Positions 58,098-64,000 of a DNA stretch of 64,000 bases are shown here, piece after piece. The notes beneath the pieces were generated by a model. The model ran no database searches. It was given only the letters and a program-made list of their open reading frames with translations, and was not told the DNA's origin. The stretch is from Lindgomyces ingoldianus (taxonomy: Eukaryota > Ascomycota > Dothideomycetes > Pleosporales > Lindgomycetaceae), in the NCBI RefSeq assembly GCF_010093535.1, contig NW_022985167.1, positions 725,335-789,334 of the forward strand, read 5' to 3'. Position numbers and translations under genes: made by a program. Position 1 is the stretch's first letter. Each line of letters begins with the position of its first letter.

Positions 58098-61000
58098 ATG
58101 GCGTCTCGCAAGCGGCCAGCGGAATCAATTGATTCCAGACGCGTCGATTTCTCTCGGTTTTCTTCGTCTCAAGGACACACCGTCTCGCAAGCATCCTTGC
58201 TACCGCGAGCTACGAAGCAGGCCCGTGTAGGTTACGATCAGGAATTCCCTTCACGCTCTGCGCCAGGAGCATCCCAAGCAGCACCAATTCTCATTGTGGA
58301 TGATGAGGATGAGGAGGATGGTTCTCAGGAAGTTCCGGATGCGTCACAGGGCTATAATGAGGCCGAGTTCACGTATGGGCTTTATGGTGTTCTAGCTACC
58401 AAGATTGTTGGTGTTAGGTATTACACGGGTGTTGCGACTTTGGGCGAAATGGTCATTTTGAGGCGGGAGCCACAGAATCCATATGATGGTATGGTCGTAG
58501 TCATCTAGGCAGTTTGATATTTTGCTACAGGTAGACTGACAGATGTGCAGGGAACGCGATACAGGTTGTCAATGTGCAGAATGCGCAGATCGGACATATA
58601 CCGCGGATCATGGCGCAGAAGCTTGCGACGTACATAGATAATAGGAGTCTCTTGATTGAAGGCTATATCACGGGCTATAAAGGTGAGTTCGATTGCCCGA
58701 TTGAGCTGAGGATATATGGAACGGATGAGCCTGTTGAACGAGAGAATTTGATTGCACAGCTTAGGGCAGATAAGCTGCCCGTGGGACATGCAATGGATAG
58801 AAAGAGAAAGGCTGAGAAGGCTGAGAAGGAGAGGCAGAAGCTTGCTGCTCAAGCGATGAAGGCAGCGAAGAAGAATAGTGGATCTGTTATTGGAACGAGT
58901 CAAGGCATTCAGTATGAAAATTCCATGGGAGAGTTTGCTGGGGGTTCGTCTCAGGGTACGGGTCTTGCAACTTCACGGAACCTGGAGGATATTATTGGTA
59001 ATTGCGAACGCTTCAATCCTCGCAATGTTGAACAAATTGTGGAACAGTTTGGTATAAAACAGGAAGAATTGGTGAGCTTTCTTGGAGTTGTACCTTAAGC
59101 TGTGGACTAACTCTTCCGAGGCGGCAATGCCAAAGGCAGCCCAACCAGAAGCCCTTGACACCGAGCTGCATCCCTTCCAACTTCAAGGTCTTCAATGGAT
59201 GCTTGATAAAGAGTATCCCCAACTCCCCCCCCAAGGTTCGAAGGCTGTTGTGCAGCTCTGGCAACGTCACCCAACTATCTCGACAGCATTCACGAATCTA
59301 GCCACCAACTTCTCGATCAAGAATAGCCCTTCACTCGCTAGCGGAGGTATTTTAGCAGATGATATGGGCCTAGGCAAGACGATTCAGGTGATTTCTCTGA
59401 TCATGGCCGACAGGGTGCTTGGTCGTCGCGTCAATGGTGTCTGTGATGGAACACTCATTCTTGCCCCTGTTAGTGTCATGAGTAACTGGAGCACCCAGGT
59501 ATGTTCTTGGAGCTTGGGGCATCTTTAGACTCTTCTATTCGACTAACGGCTTATAGATAAAGAAGCACATTAAAGAGAAGTATGCTCTTCGGGTCATGTT
59601 CTATCACGGAACGCGAAAAGAGCCCATTACGCCGAAGCAGATTAGGAACTACGATGTTGTTATTAGTACATATGACAGTGTATCGTCTGAATGGCACTCT
59701 CAGAAGAGCACTACCCTTCCTAGGAAGTCGGGTGTTTTCTCTGTTACCTGGCGTCGCATCATCCTAGACGAAGGTCACAACATTCGAAACCCGAAAGCGA
59801 AGAAAACAGTCGCGGTTACGAATCTCATGGCACAGTCCAGATGGGCTTTGACGGGTACCCCTATTATCAACAACCTGAAAGACTTGTACTCTATTGTACG
59901 CTTCTTGCGCCTGTCTGGTGGCCTTGGTACATTCGAGATTTTTCACGGTGCCATCATTCGTCCTGTCTTACAGGGCGACGCTAGAGGGAACAAAACATTA
60001 CAGCTCCTTATGGGCGAGATATGCTTACGTCGCAAGAAAGAAATGTCCTTCATCGACCTCCGTCTTCCCGAGCTCTCTGAATACGTCCACAAGATCAACT
60101 TTCTTCCTCACGAACAGGAGAAATACGACGCTCTCGAGGCTCAAGCAAAAGGCACTCTAGATATCTACCGCCACAACATCACCGGTCGTAGCAACGCCTT
60201 CGACACCTACCGCCACCTTCTCGAAGTCCTACTACGCATGCGGCAGCTGTGCAACCACTGGAAGCTCGTCGGCGAAGAACGTCTCGACGCCATCATGAAG
60301 CAATTAGAAGCTGAAGGCGTGGTCGATCTTACGGAAGAAAATAAAGCCGCGTTGCAGAAGATGTTGCAACTCTCTATCGACTCGCAGGAAGATTGTCCTG
60401 TATGCTTGGACTCCTTACGCGATCCTGTTATTACGATATGTGCACATATCTTCTGTACGCCGTGTATCGAACGCGTAGTAGACACCCAGCATAAATGCCC
60501 CATGTGTCGCGCTGAACTAGATTCCGTAACTTCGACGACCGTTAAACCAGCCAAGGAGACCGCGGCGCCTTCTCATCTAACACAATCGCAACTCTACGAC
60601 AAACAGATTCTTGAGAGGGAGAGTTCAAGTAAGATTGAATCCCTCCTCCAAATCCTGCACTCAAGCGCCAAAGATCCGACTAACAAAACAATCATCTTTT
60701 CTCAATGGACTTCTTTCCTTGACCTCTTGCAACCCCATCTCTCAGCCTCGGGTTTCAAGTTCACGCGTATAGACGGCAGCATGACAGCCCCGCAACGCGA
60801 CCTCGCTCTCGAAGCCTTAGACTCGGACCCGAATATCACCATCATGCTCGCTTCCCTCTCTGTGTGTTCCGTTGGGCTTAATCTCGTTGCGGCGAATCAA
60901 GTCATAATGGCGGATTCTTGGTGGGCGCCAGCGATTGAGGATCAGGCGGTTGATCGAGTGCACAGGCTGGGGCAAAAGAGGGAGACGAAGGTTTTTAGAC

Positions 61001-61176
61001 TTGTGGTAGAGGGGAGCGTGGAGGAGAGGGTGCTGGGGATTCAGGAGGATAAGAGGAGGCTGATGGGTTTGGCGTTTGCGGAGAAGGAGGGCGGGAGGAG
61101 GAAGAGGGGTGGTGCCGGGTTGGCGGATTTAGAGAGGTTGATTGGGGGGATTGGGGGCGGAGAGGGGAGGGGGTAG
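58098..61176 (+). CDS. HLTF/Rad5-like SNF2 ATPase with HIRAN and RING domains
   Basis: Predicted DNA translocase and ubiquitin ligase of post-replication repair. Exons are 58098-58488, 58551-59071, 59121-59498 and 59557-61176, introns 49-62 nt, giving 969 residues. The disordered acidic head is followed by a HIRAN domain (about 95-215, GVRYYTGVATLGEMVILRRE), which binds 3' DNA ends. The SNF2 ATPase has Walker A in DDMGLGKTIQ (about 383) and motif II as DEGH. The RING finger (about 709-750) reads CPVCLDSLRDP then CAHIFCTPCIERV and CPMCRAEL, nested within the ATPase as in HLTF. Helicase C has IIFSQWTSFLDLL and DQAVDRVHRLGQKR. Size is nearer HLTF than the longer yeast Rad5. Confidence 0.93.
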
Positions 61177-62293
61177 GGAGGTGGTTAAATCTGGAGTGTG
61201 TGAGCCGGTTGGAGGGTGGTGTAGGGCGAATTTGTATCAGGTGGTTATTTCTTGGTTTTTGTTTTTCGATGGTCTTGTTGACTGCAAGGTCACATCACAA
61301 TAATACACGAGTAAGCTAGAGTCAGCTTAACTTGCTAGCTAGCACGCTTTCAGGAGGCAACCTCCTTCCACCTACAGATATTCCACAGCATCCTAGCTTT
61401 ACAGTTTTGCGGTTTGGTAGTGTTTCAAACCTAGGGAGTGAACGATTATCACCTCTACTTTGTAAGAATGCTGTCCGGACGAAGGGCAGATGTAGCGAGG
61501 TTGGAATTCCGCTGATTACACGAACTCACATGACTGGCAACATCTTCTGCGACCGTTTCGCGATTGTGACGTCCTTGGCATGATGATGACGCTGGGTAAT
61601 AGCAAAGGGACACCAATAGTCTATCCCCAATTGCTCGGCTCGGCGTAAGCAAAAGTAACCTCAATCACGGAGCTGTGGGGGTCGACGTCACGCATCTCGC
61701 AATGGATTTGGGTGGAAAGAGCTGACATCAAAAATGGATGATTGGGCGGTCGTAAATACGCTACTCGTCCACCAATCATCTATTGCAGGTCAAAAAGAGA
61801 ATGGAGCGACGTGGCATACCGAACCCAATCGCTGATGATTTTTGCCCAGGAACCAGTTTTTTGTTACCACTCAACAATCGCACGTCTCACTATCGCCAAT
61901 CTACCGCGGCGAACGTGCATTATCTGATCCAATTCAATCTCTTTGACTGGAGGGAGGAGGACACACGAGGACGCTTGTGGATTCCGAAGTATTTCGGCCT
62001 CTTAACTCTGCAACGTCTTATCAGGCCCACTTTACGCGCAGAAAGCTGCCAGAGCTCAATAACGAAACAGCGTGCACATAACTCCGATGCCTCCGTTGAT
62101 GCATTTGTCAACATGAACATTATTAAGATAGACGGGCTCACTGCCCCTTATGATTCCGGTTCCGGTTCTGCGGTTTTGTCTCCGGAATCTCACTTTGTAT
62201 TTTCTATTCTCTCCTTTCTTGCGTCCTTGACCTCCCTTGAAGTACAGCACGACCTTGTCATTATATTCCCCGGTTGAGTAATTTGGAGTCAAA
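61177..62293. other. Intergenic region before the ABC transporter
   Basis: About 1.1 kb. A 164-codon frame at 61783-62277 lacks an ATG start, a plausible domain and splice sites, so I treat the region as non-coding promoter sequence. Confidence 0.45.
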
Positions 62294-64000
62294 ATGTGGG
62301 GCCTTGGTCTTACAAGTGACCTCCAGAGACAAGAGACAGACCGAACTAGTAATCCCTGGCATGGTGAAGAAGGGGAATACGATCGAAATGAACCAGAAGA
62401 ACCTGGACCCTTGAGCCCCGACAGCGGCGTGATAGCCGATCCGGAGGGGACGTGGGGAGAACGATATGTCAGTCATCCTAACCAGCGCATGGCGATGGAG
62501 GATTTTGAAGCGCTCAGGGAAACCCTGACGTCGTTATCGAAGACGAGGTCGCAGGCGCATGATAGGCCTGATGGGTTATTCTGGACGCTTAGCAGGAAGA
62601 GTACGATGAGGGCGGGACCGAGACGCGCATCGATGTCGAGATCAGACGCGGTCGCTGACGAAGAAGCCGACGATATTGTAGCCGAGAAAGAGGGTGTTTT
62701 TGAGCTGGACAAATTTATGAGAGAAGGGCATTTTGAGAAGAGGAAGGATGGCCAGTCCGTGAAGAAGGTTGGTGTGATCTGGAAGAATCTTACCGTGAAA
62801 GGTGTAGGATCTACCACGTCCTTCGTCCGAACACTCCCTGATGCTATAATTGGCACCTTCGGCCCCGACCTGTACAAGATTGTGTCGAATTTTATTCCAG
62901 TGCTGAAGCTGAAGCTGAAGCAACACGCTCAGACAAGAACAATCATCAACGACTTCTCTGGCGTAGTCCGAGACGGAGAAATGATGCTTGTTCTTGGACG
63001 TCCCGGATCCGGCTGCTCCACCTTCCTCAAAGCCATCGCCAACAATCGAGAAGCATATGCCGAGGTCGGTGGATGTGTCTCTTATGGTGGGATCCCCGCA
63101 GACAAACAGAGAAAACAGTTCAGTGGGGAGGTCAACTATAATCCTGAAGATGACGTGCATTTCGCGAATCTGAACGTTTGGCAAACACTGTACTTTGCGT
63201 TGATGAACAAGACGAAGAAAAATGATAAAGAAGATATTCCAATTACACTAGAAGCCTTGCTTAAGGTGTTTCAAATCTCTCATACTAAGTACACTCCCGT
63301 GGGTGATGAGTTTGTGCGCGGGGTCTCGGGGGGTGAACGAAAACGGGTATATATATACCTCCCTTCAATCTTGCTCTCTTAGATCTCACACATATCTAGG
63401 TGTCCATTGTGGAAACCCTCGCCACCAAATCAACCGTAGTATGCTGGGACAATTCAACTCGAGGGCTAGACGCCTCCACAGCTCTGGACTACGCCAGGTC
63501 ATTGCGTATTATGACAAATATCAGCAACCGAACCACCTTCGTAACACTCTACCAGGCTGGCGAAGCTATCTACGAGCTCATGGACAAGGTTCTCGTCATA
63601 GATCAAGGTCGCTGTATCTTTTCCGGTCCCACCAATGAAGCCAAACAATACTTCATCAACCTAGGTTTCCACTGCCCAGAGCGGCAAACCACCGCTGACT
63701 TTCTAACCTCAGTTACAGATCCAACAGAGCGCCAGTTCTGTGAAGGCTATGAAGAGATCGCGCCGAGGACGCCTGAAGAGCTTGAGACTGCGTTTCGGGC
63801 ATCAGAGAACTATAGGAGGATGTTGAGAGAGATTGAGGAGTATGAGACGGAGTTGGATCGAAGTGGACACAAGAATACGAAGGAGTTTGAGATGGCGGTT
63901 AGAGACAGTAAGAGCAAGACTGTGTCGAGAAAGAGCTCGTTTACAATTAGTTTTGTCAGGCAGGTTTGGGCATGTACGCTGAGAGAGTTTTGGTTAACGT
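62294..64000 (+). CDS. PDR-type ABC transporter (ABCG full-size), partial at right edge
   Basis: The N-terminal part of a plasma-membrane drug/lipid efflux pump. Exons are 62294-63346 and 63400 to beyond 64000, intron 53 nt. After an acidic cytosolic head, the first nucleotide-binding domain shows Walker A GRPGSGCSTFLKAI (with Cys in place of Lys, normal for the first site of this family), signature VSGGERKRVSIVE across the splice, and Walker B VVCWDNSTRGLDAST. The pre-membrane segment FTISFVRQVWACTLREFWLT marks the approach to the first membrane domain. The remaining two thirds lie outside the window. Substrate unknown. Confidence 0.95.

Noticed and set aside
61783..62277. 164-codon frame before the ABC transporter
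   Set aside because: It begins with a non-ATG codon and shows no domain, membrane segment or splice signal.

Overview
The window is nuclear DNA of a filamentous ascomycete (Pezizomycotina). The evidence is short GT-AG introns of mostly 47-70 nt with fungal branch points, an alpha-glucoside permease, a PDR-type ABC transporter, a Zn2Cys6 regulator, PAN1 and HIS1, and an AT-rich block like sequence altered by repeat-induced point mutation beside a retroelement. I cannot fix the class from the sequence alone. A run of 600 N (4139-4738) is a scaffold gap inside the retroelement.

Layout, left to right. 1-2003: trehalose-complex regulatory subunit (minus, runs off the left edge). 2960-5056: AT-rich block and an LTR-retroelement remnant. 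5091-8343: a decayed maltose locus, with a rearranged maltase pseudogene beside an intact alpha-glucoside permease. 8846-11274: divergent RPS28 and HIS1 sharing a promoter with a perfect TGACTCA (Gcn4/CPC1) site. 12408-14062: a heat-inducible small HSP and a three-exon SDHAF1-type LYR gene. 15912-16928: a lineage-specific gene, then a gene desert. 19642-22240: ARO3-type DAHP synthase and a dead 3-dehydroshikimate-dehydratase-like gene. 22914-24248: a secreted Ser/Thr/Pro-rich protein ending in an alpha-pheromone-like nonapeptide. 24736-25811: dynamin-like GTPase relic. 26309-26439: a tRNA-Gln gene split by 46 bp in its T loop. 27019-36447: aldo-keto reductase, MRI1, a small coiled-coil protein, PAN1 and RPB11. 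37239-42113: Zn2Cys6 regulator flanked by a dead alcohol dehydrogenase and a GH3 beta-glucosidase that has lost its catalytic domain. 42872-46363: AIG1/FAR-17a-like membrane protein and a C2H2-like protein. 46933-52054: divergent BET2 and a RhoGAP. 53005-61176: glycogen debranching enzyme and a HIRAN-SNF2-RING ATPase. 62294-end: PDR transporter, cut by the right edge.

Most genes are unrelated housekeeping loci. Two stretches look like clusters in decay: maltase/permease, and ADH/regulator/beta-glucosidase. Each keeps an intact transporter or regulator beside dead enzymes. Several genes (RPS28, SDHAF1, BET2, AIG1-like, RPB11, and the true start of the trehalose subunit) only become visible when introns are resolved. 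I worked out their exon boundaries by hand from frame, splice sites and family conservation.
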